This document shows, one piece after another, positions 55,220 to 63,319 of a DNA stretch of 64,000 nucleotides. A model generated the notes under the pieces. That model was not told the DNA's origin. It was given only the letters and a program-made list of their open reading frames with translations, and made no database searches. The position numbers and the translations under genes were made by a program. Numbering within the stretch: the first letter of the stretch is position 1; every line of letters starts with the position of its first letter. The DNA comes from Christensenella massiliensis (GTDB taxonomy: Bacteria > Bacillota > Clostridia > Christensenellales > Christensenellaceae), in assembly GCA_900155415.1 (NCBI GenBank), contig LT700187.1, forward strand, positions 124,001-188,000. Reading direction: 5' to 3'.

Positions 55220-55588
55220 TTATCTGTGGTGCTTCTCTACATATTCCTTGATTTGACTGAATGTGCGGCTGCTGATGATATGCTCGATCCGGCAGGCATC
55301 CTGCTCTGCGATATCCGGCTCTACGCCAAGCGTCTCGATCAAAAATTCCTGTATCAGCGTATGGCGCTCATAAATCTCTTCCGCCTTTTGCAGCCCCTTT
55401 TCTGTCAGCTCGATAAAGCCGCTCTTATCCATCGTGATATAATCCTGCTTTTTTAAAATACCCATCGCCCTGCTGACACTGGGCTTTGAATAATCCAGCC
55501 TGTTTGCAATATCAATAGAGCGTACACAGCCGAGCTTTCTTTGCAGAAGCAGGATCGTCTCCAGATAATTCTCTCCAGATTCGCGCAT
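55220..55588 (-). CDS. DtxR/MntR-family metal-dependent repressor
   Basis: A 122-residue regulator: winged helix (YLETILLLQRKLGCVRSIDI then ANRLDYSKPSVSRAMGILKK) and a dimerisation domain with metal-ligand candidates (ERHTLIQEFL, EQDACRIEHIIS). It lacks the SH3-like third domain of DtxR, so it is of the short MntR type. It is convergent with feoB, and palindromic TTAGC-N4-GCTAA boxes stand before feoA, feoB and the FeoB-associated gene, so it is very probably the Fe(II)-responsive repressor of this regulon. Its own minus-strand promoter (TTGTAC, 17 bases, TACAAT) is near 55640-55670. Confidence 0.88.
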   Translation of the reverse strand: MRESGENYLETILLLQRKLGCVRSIDIANRLDYSKPSVSRAMGILKKQDYITMDKSGFIELTEKGLQKAEEIYERHTLIQEFLIETLGVEPDIAEQDACRIEHIISSRTFSQIKEYVEKHHR

Positions 55589-55687
55589 TCCCTATCCCCT
55601 CCATGTGTTTGCACCGCTGCCGCGGAGATTATTGTTTTTATTGTAACATACGCTTTGACCGCGTACAAATAAATTTTTCAAATATGC

Positions 55688-55716
55688 TTGACAAACGGTC
55701 GTCCAGATGATAAACT
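55688..55716 (+). promoter_or_regulatory. Promoter of the FeoB-associated gene
   Basis: TTGACA (55688-55693), 17 bases, TAAACT (55711-55716), identical boxes and spacing to the feo promoter. Confidence 0.75.
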
Positions 55717-55724
55717 TTAAGCAT

Positions 55725-55776
55725 AAGTTAGTTAATGCTAACTTATATTGTTCGGCAGAGGTTAGCTTAAGCTAAT
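55725..55776 (+). promoter_or_regulatory. Two DtxR-family boxes upstream of the FeoB-associated gene
   Basis: AAGTTAGTTAATGCTAACTT (55725-55744) and GTTAGCTTAAGCTAAT (55761-55776), both of the TTAGC-N4-GCTAA form, directly after the promoter. The leader continues for about 190 bases to the gene without a further feature I can name. Confidence 0.7.
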
Positions 55777-55967
55777 CACCCGAAGTTCACTCCATTAGGC
55801 AATGATGGAGCAGGAGCATAAGACATAACGAATGCTCCGCAAGAAAACATACGTTCCCCATACGTACATACTCCTGCAATGTTTTCCGCTGAGCTGTGCA
55901 TCTCCCGACCTCCGATGCATCGTTCAGCGAAAACAGAGGAGGAAACGGGAACAAAGGAGCTGTTCAA

Positions 55968-56135
55968 ATGAGTTTTGGAGATATTTTCGTGATTGTAGTC
56001 GTTGCTGTATTATTTGTACTCGCGGTTCGCGGAATCGTTCGCAGTCAAAAAAGCGGCGGGTGCTGCGGCTCCTGCAAAGGGTGTTCACATCAGGGTTCTT
56101 CTTCCTGTCAGTGCGACCACACACATAAAATTTGA
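55968..56135 (+). CDS. FeoB-associated Cys-rich membrane protein
   Basis: A 55-residue protein: one membrane helix (IFVIVVVAVLFVLAVRGIVR) then a cytoplasmic cysteine cluster (CCGSCKGC ... CQCDH). This is the FeoB-associated Cys-rich family that sits by feoB in many Clostridia and is thought to handle iron at the transporter. AAAGGAG precedes ATG 55968. Shared promoter and operators tie it to the feo regulon although it is separated from feoB by the repressor gene. Confidence 0.85.
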   Translation: MSFGDIFVIVVVAVLFVLAVRGIVRSQKSGGCCGSCKGCSHQGSSSCQCDHTHKI

Positions 56136-56161
56136 CCCCCCATTCTTAAATACAGACCTCC

Positions 56162-56194
56162 GGAAAAGCGGCCTATAAATACGGCCGCTTTTTC
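56162..56194. terminator. Terminator after the FeoB-associated gene
   Basis: GAAAAGCGGCC-TATAAATAC-GGCCGCTTTTTC, a perfect stem with a T tract. Confidence 0.85.
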
Positions 56195-56210
56195 AATCGT
56201 TTTTTGGTAC

Positions 56211-56239
56211 TTGACAGTAAAAGTCTCCTTTGCTATAAT
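56211..56239 (+). promoter_or_regulatory. Perfect consensus promoter of the MATE gene
   Basis: TTGACA (56211-56216), 17 bases, TATAAT (56234-56239). Such a strong promoter fits control after initiation, by the structured leader that follows. Confidence 0.85.
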
Positions 56240-56245
56240 GCATAC

Positions 56246-56370
56246 GCTGACAACTTGATAATGCAGTGGCGTTATACCGCCGGGTATGCCGCCACGTTGA
56301 TTGCATCGATTCTTTTTCGTATTGTTAGGCCTGCGGATACGCGCAGGCCTTTTATTTTGCAGAGGTCCGG
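56246..56370 (+). promoter_or_regulatory. Structured leader, possible guanidine-IV (mepA motif) riboswitch with terminator
   Basis: The transcript begins with a two-level hairpin: ATGCA/TGCAT (imperfect outer stem), GTGGCG/CGCCAC, an internal loop TT/GC, then ATACC-GCCG-GGTAT. It is followed by an intrinsic terminator AGGCCTGCG-GATA-CGCGCAGGCCT plus TTTATTTT (about 56327-56363), 27 bases before the MATE start. Location before a MepA-type MATE pump, a transcriptional terminator and a G/C-looped first hairpin all fit the guanidine-IV class known from Clostridia. I could not check the consensus base by base, so the class is a hypothesis; the attenuator layout is seen directly. Confidence 0.5.
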
Positions 56371-56389
56371 ACGGACGATAGGAGGAAAA

Positions 56390-57751
56390 ATGGAACACAC
56401 GGCTATTTTAAACAGAAATATTTATAAGACATTCTTCCAATATGTTTCTCTGAATATTCTGAGCATGCTCGGTATTTCATTGTATATCCTTGCCGATACG
56501 TTTTTTGTGGCAAACGGCGTAGGCGCGGACGGTTTGGTTGCGCTCAATTTGGCTCTTCCCATTTACAATCTGATCAATGGTACCGGCCTTTTGATCGGCA
56601 TTGGCTCGGCTACTCTTTTTTCTATTGCGGCGGGAAAGGGTGAAAGCCAGCCGGGGGTCCGCATCTTTACACAGGCTTTCATCCTTGCGGTGTCGGCAGG
56701 CGTCATTCTGACGTTATGCGGCATCTTTCTAAACCGTCCTATCGCTGAAATGCTGGGAGCTCAAGGAGAGCATATCATTTCCATGACCGCAACGTATCTC
56801 CGCATGCTGATGCTCTTTTCCTGCGCGTTCATCGTCAATAACCTGCTCGTTGCTTTCGTGCGTAATGATGGAAATCCCCGTCTTGCTATGGTTGGAATGC
56901 TTGGAAGCTGTCTGTTTAATATCGTATTCGACTATATTTTTGTCTTTCCTCTGCACCTCGGCATCTTTGGCGCAGCCCTCGCGACCGGTATCGCTCCCAT
57001 TCTGAGCATGATCATTCTTTCTGCACATTTTATACGCAGAAAAAATCATTTCAAGCTGCAGAAAGTGCATTTTCGCGCCCGCGAGCTCGGCAATATCGTT
57101 TTTACGGGCCTTCCCTCTTTTATTACCGAGTTTTCATCCGGCATCATCATCTTTCTGTTCAATATCGTCATCATGGGAATAGCCGGAGATATCGGCGTCG
57201 CGGCTTATGGTGTAGTAGCCAATCTTGCTCTTGTCTGTATTGCGGTCTTTACGGGCATCGGTCAGGGTATCCAGCCTATCGTCAGTGTAAACTATGGCGC
57301 CTCCCGCATGGGCAACGTTCTCCGCACCTACCTATGCGGAGCAGCCCTTGCATTTGTTCTCAGCCTCCTTTTTTATCTCGCAGCGCGTTTATTTCCCAGC
57401 GAGATCGCTTCGTTGTTCAACAGCGGAGACAACGAGCAGCTTCAGACGCTTACACAAAACGGCCTTACGATCTATTTCCTTGGTTTCCTATTTGCAGGGA
57501 TAAATATTGTCACGACGTCATTCTTTGCGTCTATCGCACGTCCCCGCCCCTCTTTTCTGATTTCTGCGCTGCGCGGCTTCGCTCTTGTCATCCCCCTTCT
57601 GTTCCTTTTATCTGCGCTTTTCGGCATAGAGGGCGTGTGGATGACCATACCAGCCTGCGAGCTTCTAACGTTTATGTGCTGTATCGTATTCATAGCTCTC
57701 TTTTTCAGGAAGCACCGGGTTTCGCTTGGGCATACGCGCCTGTATCATTGA
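56390..57751 (+). CDS. MATE family efflux transporter (MepA-like)
   Basis: A 453-residue transporter with 12 membrane segments in two related halves (SMLGISLYILADTFFVANGV at the start of the first). MATE proteins export cationic drugs or metabolites in exchange for Na+ or H+. ATG 56390 with AGGAGG 4 bases upstream is a closely spaced but strong site; the frame continues upstream through the leader without similarity. If the leader is a guanidine-IV riboswitch, the natural substrate may be guanidine or a guanidinium compound. Confidence 0.9.
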   Translation: MEHTAILNRNIYKTFFQYVSLNILSMLGISLYILADTFFVANGVGADGLVALNLALPIYNLINGTGLLIGIGSATLFSIAAGKGESQPGVRIFTQAFILAVSAGVILTLCGIFLNRPIAEMLGAQGEHIISMTATYLRMLMLFSCAFIVNNLLVAFVRNDGNPRLAMVGMLGSCLFNIVFDYIFVFPLHLGIFGAALATGIAPILSMIILSAHFIRRKNHFKLQKVHFRARELGNIVFTGLPSFITEFSSGIIIFLFNIVIMGIAGDIGVAAYGVVANLALVCIAVFTGIGQGIQPIVSVNYGASRMGNVLRTYLCGAALAFVLSLLFYLAARLFPSEIASLFNSGDNEQLQTLTQNGLTIYFLGFLFAGINIVTTSFFASIARPRPSFLISALRGFALVIPLLFLLSALFGIEGVWMTIPACELLTFMCCIVFIALFFRKHRVSLGHTRLYH

Positions 57752-57857
57752 CTTTATCTTTTCGATTTGCTACGATTTAAAATAGATCAAAGCATGGAAG
57801 CATCAGCCGCATCGGTGCGGCAGATAGGCCCTCATTCCGAGAAGCGAGGTAACAGTC

Positions 57858-58628
57858 ATGGCGCAATGGGATTCCGCTTTATATCTGAAATACCGTCATG
57901 AACGGACACAGCCGTCGCGCGACCTTGCCGCACGGCTTCCTGCAAAGGGGATCGCGCGTATATTGGACGTCGGCTGCGGCCCCGGCAACAGTACTCATGT
58001 GCTGCGCAGGCGTTATCCGGAGGCCTGTATTCTCGGTATAGATAGTTCGGAGAATATGATCGGCAAAGCCCGGCAGTCCTATCCGCAGGAAAACTGGCAG
58101 GTCTGTACGGTCCCGGACGGCCTGCGGCGGCTCCCTCATGATTTTGACCTCGTATTTTCCAATGCATGCATCCAGTGGATCCCAGACCATGCCGCTCTGA
58201 TTTCCTCTTTACTGGGATCATTAAGGCACGGCGGTATTCTCGCGGTGCAAATGCCTATGAATTTTAAGGAGCCCGTCCACCGGATCATCGAGGCCGTGAT
58301 ACGCTCCAAAAAGTGGGACCGTTTCCTATCCTGCAAGCGTATTTTTCATACGCTTGCTCCTGAAGAATACTATTCGCTTCTCTCCGGTATCTCTTCTGAA
58401 TTTTCTATATGGCAGACCACCTATTACCATATTATGGATTCCATAGAAGATATTATGGATTGGTACCGCGGAACCGGCCTGCTGCCCTATTTGGAGCAGC
58501 TTAAACCCGCACAGCGCATCGATTTCGAGGCGGATATCCGTATGCGGCTTCTTCAGGAATATCCACCGCAGCCGGACGGCAAGGTCATCTTCCGGTTCCC
58601 CCGTTTCTTCTTTACTGCTGTAAAATAA
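57858..58628 (+). CDS. tam: Trans-aconitate 2-methyltransferase family protein
   Basis: A 256-residue class I methyltransferase (MAQWDSALYLKYRHERTQPS, SAM motif ILDVGCGPGNSTHVLRRRYP, acidic loop ILGIDSSENMIG). Residues FSNACIQWIPDH match the Tam family, which methylates trans-aconitate, a dead-end aconitase inhibitor. Related enzymes use other small acids, so the substrate is likely but not certain. GAAGCGAGGT is a modest ribosome site. Confidence 0.8.
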   Translation: MAQWDSALYLKYRHERTQPSRDLAARLPAKGIARILDVGCGPGNSTHVLRRRYPEACILGIDSSENMIGKARQSYPQENWQVCTVPDGLRRLPHDFDLVFSNACIQWIPDHAALISSLLGSLRHGGILAVQMPMNFKEPVHRIIEAVIRSKKWDRFLSCKRIFHTLAPEEYYSLLSGISSEFSIWQTTYYHIMDSIEDIMDWYRGTGLLPYLEQLKPAQRIDFEADIRMRLLQEYPPQPDGKVIFRFPRFFFTAVK

Positions 58629-58698
58629 TGTAAAAACCTAAAAAAGTATGGAGTTCCGTACTCTTTTGGGTTTGCTGCCTTTCTTTGCCGGTAAATGG

Positions 58699-59379
58699 TT
58701 ACTGGAGTTTCCCATATTCGTTGCAAAGCGGATAGAGCAGTTCTTCGTCTTCTTCTATTTCTGCAAACCGGGAAACCTTTTCATAGAAATAGTTATCCGT
58801 ATTATCATCGTTAACGGAAGACACTTCTCCTACAATAAGGTCTCCAGCCCCCTGCTTCGCGCCGAATATATGATACATACGCGGCGTGATCGAAACGCTC
58901 CCGCCCGGCTCTACAGTAAATTCTTCTCCAGCATTTACTGTTTTCAATATCCCATCCATCAGCACATTAACTGATTCCTCCCAGTTCGGCTTCCCGTCCG
59001 GCAGGGCGTTATAAAGCTTCATATACATTACTCCACCGCCCCGGTTTATAATATCCTCTGTTTTCACGGCGTGGAAATGCATGGGAAGGCGCTGGCCCTC
59101 ATGCAGCGGAATCACTTTTTCCGCATAAGGAGTTCCAATCTCCTGCCCGACTGCTCCATTCCTGATCGTAAAAAGAACGCTTCCTACTTTCATATAGTCG
59201 TTCATTCCATAGTCCGTAATATCCCAGCCGCGCATTGTTTTTAAAATCACATCAATATCTTCCTTGTTTTCACGCCACTCTTTTACTGTCCAGTCCGCGA
59301 ATTCCGGCAAATAAAAACAATGTTTTTTCAGAATCTCCTTAGCCCACCTGATCTCCCGCTGTATTTCCGACCGTTTCAT
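58699..59379 (-). CDS. D-lyxose/D-mannose-type sugar isomerase
   Basis: A 226-residue cupin sugar isomerase. The metal-binding motif is seen as QRLPMHFHAVKTEDIINRGG (HxH then E) with a second histidine in ITPRMYHIFGA. The family converts D-lyxose to D-xylulose and D-mannose to D-fructose. It lies 2 bases after the first UroD-like gene, at the 3' end of the catabolic operon, so the sugar processed by this cluster likely passes through it. Confidence 0.85.
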   Translation of the reverse strand: MKRSEIQREIRWAKEILKKHCFYLPEFADWTVKEWRENKEDIDVILKTMRGWDITDYGMNDYMKVGSVLFTIRNGAVGQEIGTPYAEKVIPLHEGQRLPMHFHAVKTEDIINRGGGVMYMKLYNALPDGKPNWEESVNVLMDGILKTVNAGEEFTVEPGGSVSITPRMYHIFGAKQGAGDLIVGEVSSVNDDNTDNYFYEKVSRFAEIEEDEELLYPLCNEYGKLQ

Positions 59380-59380
59380 A

Positions 59381-60442
59381 TTAAAATCCCTCCTCGATCT
59401 CTTCCCCGCGCAGACAGCGCAGTGTATTCACCATAGTCAAATACCCGTCCTTTGGTACATAATCCGGAATAGAATTGCCGGAGCCAAAGGCGATCCCGCC
59501 TTGTTTTCCCGCGTTTTCACGGAATACATTTTCTACATAGCCGCGTATTTCCTCCAGAGACTCCCGGCACAGCACATCGGTGTCTATCCCGCCGAAATTG
59601 CCGATTTTCCGTCCATATCTTTCGACCCACACATGGAACGGGGCGATCGCATCCTCGTTGGAATGCTTAGCGTCGATTCCCGCTTCGCAGATCAAATCAT
59701 CCATAACGTCAAAAATGCATCCGCAGCTGTGCAATAAAAATGGTTTTTCAAACGCATGTATCTGTGCAATCAGGCGCTTATACTGCGGTATCAGTAATTT
59801 TCTGATATCCGGGGCGGAAAGCAGCGTCTGCGAACGGAATCCGAGGTCGTCGCCAAATCTGCAAACACAATAGCTGTCTGAAAAGCATTCCAAAAATCTC
59901 TTCCAAATTTCCATCATCAGATCGGCCGTTTTTTCGAATATCCCGCAATACAGCGCCGGGTCGTCAGCCGCTATATAGCACAGGCCTTCATATCCGCATA
60001 GGTCCTGTACGATCTCAAACACCCCATTTCCGGGTCCGCCGATCGCCTTCATACCGTCCGGCATAACCTTTCCGAGGGTCTGAAAGTCGTTGGAAAACGC
60101 CTCAAAATAACGGTCTGCAAGTATATCCCATGGATAATTTTTGAACTCTTCAAAGCTCTTGATGGCCGGATCGGCATGGCAATATAACGCCCCGCCGCCC
60201 GGCAGTATCTTTGTAATACATTGCTCGAACGAAACCGTGTCATAACCCATCTTTAGAAAAAAACGGGTGTACTGTTTGAAGTATTCTTCCTTCCTCTCGT
60301 TTTTGATCAGCGAGGCAAAATCAGCTTTTAAAACCGCTTCCATTACTTCATCCGCAATGATATGGTCATACAGCGGAATACGTTTCGGTTTTTTGTTTGT
60401 CGCTGCATCGACAATATTATGATAGTCCGGCTGAAACTTCAT
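59381..60442 (-). CDS. UroD/MtaA-like protein 1
   Basis: A 353-residue TIM-barrel protein of the uroporphyrinogen decarboxylase/corrinoid methyltransferase superfamily, start MKFQPDYHNIVDAATNKKPK with AAAGGAGGG upstream. It has the metal motif PFLLHSCGCIFDVMDDLICE (His-x-Cys) followed by DAKHSNEDAIAPF. The late cysteine that completes the zinc site in MtaA is absent; the equivalent segment reads GIAFGSGNSIPDYVP. Heme synthesis is not its role given the sugar-gene context. A methyl transfer or sugar conversion is possible but unproven. Confidence 0.75.
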   Translation of the reverse strand: MKFQPDYHNIVDAATNKKPKRIPLYDHIIADEVMEAVLKADFASLIKNERKEEYFKQYTRFFLKMGYDTVSFEQCITKILPGGGALYCHADPAIKSFEEFKNYPWDILADRYFEAFSNDFQTLGKVMPDGMKAIGGPGNGVFEIVQDLCGYEGLCYIAADDPALYCGIFEKTADLMMEIWKRFLECFSDSYCVCRFGDDLGFRSQTLLSAPDIRKLLIPQYKRLIAQIHAFEKPFLLHSCGCIFDVMDDLICEAGIDAKHSNEDAIAPFHVWVERYGRKIGNFGGIDTDVLCRESLEEIRGYVENVFRENAGKQGGIAFGSGNSIPDYVPKDGYLTMVNTLRCLRGEEIEEGF

Positions 60443-60509
60443 TTTTCCCTCCTTTGATTGCTTGAATGGTTTTCTTCCCGCCTTATTATTTCTCATGCTT
60501 ACGGGGTAT

Positions 60510-61604
60510 TTATTCCGCAGCCGCTTCGCTCATAGCGACCACATTTTCTATGCTGACATTTTCAAGAAGCGCTTCATGGCTTGGAGATACGATATAACGG
60601 CTTCCAAAAATATCTTTCAGCCTGTGCACTTCATCCTTTACTTCCTGCGGCGTTCCAAAGGGAAGCAGCTCCTGTGTATCAACCCCGCCGATGAATACCA
60701 AATCGTTTTTAAATTCTCTCGCGAGCTTTTCCGGCTGCATATTCGCCGCCTTCGCTTGGAGCGGATGGAGCGCGTCGATCCCAAGATCGATAAGCCGCGG
60801 GATAATATCAAAAACCGCTCCGCAGGAATGCATTGTTACCTTTAAGCCATAAGATTTCATCTGTTCGATCAATTTTTTCATGAACGGCGCAATAAATCTA
60901 TCAAAAAATTCATTACTTACGAGAAGCGAAAGCTGACTGCCGAGGTCGTTTCCGAAAAACGCCGATGTCAGCCGATTTCCCATGGCGTCAAAACACCGTT
61001 TGTTTGCCTCAAGATAAAATTCTGTGATGCGTTCCGTTGCCGCTAATACGACGTTTGGATCCGTGTGCATTTTAATAAAATAATTCTCCATACCAAAAAA
61101 GTCGCAGGCAACGTGGAAAAACGGGCACCACATCCCACCGAAAACGGCAAGCCCCGTTTCAGCCGCATAATCGATATTGCGCATCGTTTGCGTAAAATCC
61201 AGATACTTCGGGTCGGGCCAGTCAAAAGCCTCTACTTCCGCAACATCTTCCGTTTCTGCAAAAACGCCGTTCTGCCCGAGACTCATTCTTTTTTCACGAA
61301 AACAATCCCACATCGGTTTTCCATCCGGATGCCGCCATGCACCCGGGTCGGTCTCGGGGGAAAACCACAGCAGGTCGCTGTTCAGGGCTTTTGCAAGCTC
61401 TATATCTGCCTTTCCGATCTTTTCCGTGGTCAGTACGCTGTTCTTCAAATTCCGTTTTTCGATTTCCGTCAGCGCTTCCTCTCTGATGTCAAAATAAGTA
61501 CAATAAAGCCGCTTGGCTTTTTCTGAAGGGTTTCCCAGCCAAAAACCGTTATTTTCCGGCTGCCTATCCCGATAGATCGATTCGACTATTTGTTTTCCTC
61601 TCAT
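60510..61604 (-). CDS. UroD/MtaA-like protein 2
   Basis: A 364-residue paralogue of the previous gene (MRGKQIVESIYRDRQPENNG). The metal motif is KVTMHSCGAVFDIIPRLIDL (His-x-Cys), then DALHPLQAKAANM and FIGGVDTQELLPFGTP. The late region reads YIVSPSHEALLENVS, with Ser/His instead of the MtaA cysteine. ATG 61604 follows GGAGGAGG; a start at 61613 is possible. It differs widely from protein 1 and 3, so these are three old paralogues and not recent duplicates. Confidence 0.75.
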   Translation of the reverse strand: MRGKQIVESIYRDRQPENNGFWLGNPSEKAKRLYCTYFDIREEALTEIEKRNLKNSVLTTEKIGKADIELAKALNSDLLWFSPETDPGAWRHPDGKPMWDCFREKRMSLGQNGVFAETEDVAEVEAFDWPDPKYLDFTQTMRNIDYAAETGLAVFGGMWCPFFHVACDFFGMENYFIKMHTDPNVVLAATERITEFYLEANKRCFDAMGNRLTSAFFGNDLGSQLSLLVSNEFFDRFIAPFMKKLIEQMKSYGLKVTMHSCGAVFDIIPRLIDLGIDALHPLQAKAANMQPEKLAREFKNDLVFIGGVDTQELLPFGTPQEVKDEVHRLKDIFGSRYIVSPSHEALLENVSIENVVAMSEAAAE

Positions 61605-61681
61605 AGTGTGCATCCTCCTCCCACTGAGGTGAGCCGTCATTATTTCAAGGTCAAAAAGCTATTCTAACGGATCTGCGCTAC

Positions 61682-62659
61682 TTACGCATCGCTTATACCC
61701 GAGGCCGCTATGGCCGCATAATCTCCGATCGCTTCTCCAAGCTGCGCCGGAACGATCCGGCACACAGAGAGTGCGCGTTCCAGTGCTTCATCTTTCAGGA
61801 CTGCTTCCATCGGCGGCACGAGAAGATCGTGGCACCGTCCGAATATCCCTCCAAGCACGATCACTTCCGGATTCAGGCAATCTACCAATATGGAAAGCCC
61901 TCTTCCCAGATATTCGCCGGCCAGCCGGAATGTTTTGCATGCTGCTGCATCTCCTTTCCGGGCTGCTTCAGCGACCTTTTTAACATCTATGTGCTCAATG
62001 CTGTCCAAGCCTTCACAGTATGCAGTGCTCCGCCCGCTTTGCAGATGTTCCCGCGCTACCATATCTGCAAGCTGGGCAATGCCGCCGCCGCTGCAAAAGC
62101 CTTCCATAGAGCCCGCCTTTCCATAGCCGACCGGGCCGACTGCGCTTAGACGTATATGACCGCATTCGCCCGCCATATCGTTCGTTCCGCTGTACAGCCT
62201 GCCGTCCAGTATCAATCCCGCTCCGCATCCGGTTCCAAAGGTAATAAAAATTGCATTGTTCGCGTTTTGCGCCGCGCCAAACCGCCATTCTGCCAGCGCC
62301 CCCGCATTGGCATCGTTTTGTATTCGTACCGGCGCCCCAAAATGGCTCTCTATTCGTTCTGCAATAGGAATACGGTCCCATCCGGGCAAATTAGGCGGCG
62401 AAAGTATTACGCCTCTTTTGGAATCGAGCGGGCCTCCGCAGCTGATTCCGGCCGCATCGATATCTTTGTGTGTCAAACCATTATTTTGCAGAATCGCTTC
62501 CGCTTCTTCGAGCATCACGCTAATCGCGTCGTCTGCCCCGCTTGTATCCTTCGTCCCAAAAAAACTGCGCCCTAAAAAATCCACGCTTTGCCCTGACACC
62601 CGGCCAAGCAGGACAGCACATTTCGTTCCTCCTATATCAAACCCTAAAATGTTTTTCAT
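61682..62659 (-). CDS. ROK-family sugar kinase
   Basis: A 325-residue ROK protein starting MKNILGFDIGGTKCAVLLG (phosphate loop DIGGTK). It has ISCGGPLDSKRGVILSPPNL, NDANAGALAEW and FGTGCGAGLILDGRLYSG. The usual zinc motif CxCGxxGC is replaced by SAVGPVGYGKAGSMEGFCSG, so it belongs to the ROK branch without the cysteine zinc site. No helix-turn-helix, so a kinase (gluco-, fructo- or hexosamine-type) and not a repressor. It overlaps the SIS gene by 4 bases. Confidence 0.85.
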   Translation of the reverse strand: MKNILGFDIGGTKCAVLLGRVSGQSVDFLGRSFFGTKDTSGADDAISVMLEEAEAILQNNGLTHKDIDAAGISCGGPLDSKRGVILSPPNLPGWDRIPIAERIESHFGAPVRIQNDANAGALAEWRFGAAQNANNAIFITFGTGCGAGLILDGRLYSGTNDMAGECGHIRLSAVGPVGYGKAGSMEGFCSGGGIAQLADMVAREHLQSGRSTAYCEGLDSIEHIDVKKVAEAARKGDAAACKTFRLAGEYLGRGLSILVDCLNPEVIVLGGIFGRCHDLLVPPMEAVLKDEALERALSVCRIVPAQLGEAIGDYAAIAASGISDA

Positions 62660-63318
62660 ATATCGTCTTTCTCCCAAAAATGGACCTCGATCATCCGGCA
62701 CAACGCATGGTAAACAGGAAGATGCAGTTCTTGTATCAAATAGGTTTCCTTTTCCGGTACGCAGACCGCCGTGTCTCCGATCTCTTTCAGGCTTCCACCT
62801 GTCTTACCTGTCAGACTGATGACTTTCATGCCTTTCGCTTTCGCTACTTCTGCTGCAAGCGTTACATTCTTCGCATTGCCGGAGGTTGAAATTCCAAGCA
62901 GAACATCGTTTTTTCTTCCGTAACCATACACCTGCTGTGCAAATGTGAGCTCCGGGCTGACGTCGTTGGCAAACGCCGTACTGAGCGATGCATTCTCCAC
63001 CAACGCATAAACAGGAAGCGCCCCTTCCAGAAATTCCCCGTATCTTTGCGCCTCCTTCGGATAGAGCCGCGCAAACTCCTTTCGAAACGCCTCATCTGTT
63101 TTTCGCGGCAGGATAAACCGTTTCATCAATTCGCCGGCAATGTGCAGTGCGTCCGCCGCGCTCCCGCCGTTTCCGCAAACAAACAATCTTCCGTCACTTT
63201 CAAAACAGTTTATCAGTATCTCATAAGCTGCGAGAAGCTCTTGTTCATTCTCACGCAGTACAGGGTATCTTTGAAGCAGCTGGTCCAGTATATTCCGTAT
63301 AGATCCTTTCCTGCTCAT
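62656..63318 (-). CDS. SIS-domain sugar phosphate isomerase (GmhA-like)
   Basis: A 220-residue SIS protein: FVCGNGGSAADALHIAGELM and LLGISTSGNAKNVTLAAEVA bind the sugar phosphate, as in phosphoheptose isomerase GmhA. An insertion (about 70-120) makes it a bit longer than GmhA. Start MSRKGSIRNILDQLL at 63318 with GGAAGG; 63336 is an alternative. The cluster has no other heptose genes, so a different sugar phosphate may be the substrate. Confidence 0.8.
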   Translation of the reverse strand: MSRKGSIRNILDQLLQRYPVLRENEQELLAAYEILINCFESDGRLFVCGNGGSAADALHIAGELMKRFILPRKTDEAFRKEFARLYPKEAQRYGEFLEGALPVYALVENASLSTAFANDVSPELTFAQQVYGYGRKNDVLLGISTSGNAKNVTLAAEVAKAKGMKVISLTGKTGGSLKEIGDTAVCVPEKETYLIQELHLPVYHALCRMIEVHFWEKDDI

Positions 63319-63319
63319 T

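Noticed and set aside
55776-55967. A 63-codon minus-strand frame in the FeoB-associated leader
   Set aside because: Opposite to a leader with promoter and operators on the other strand; no similarity.
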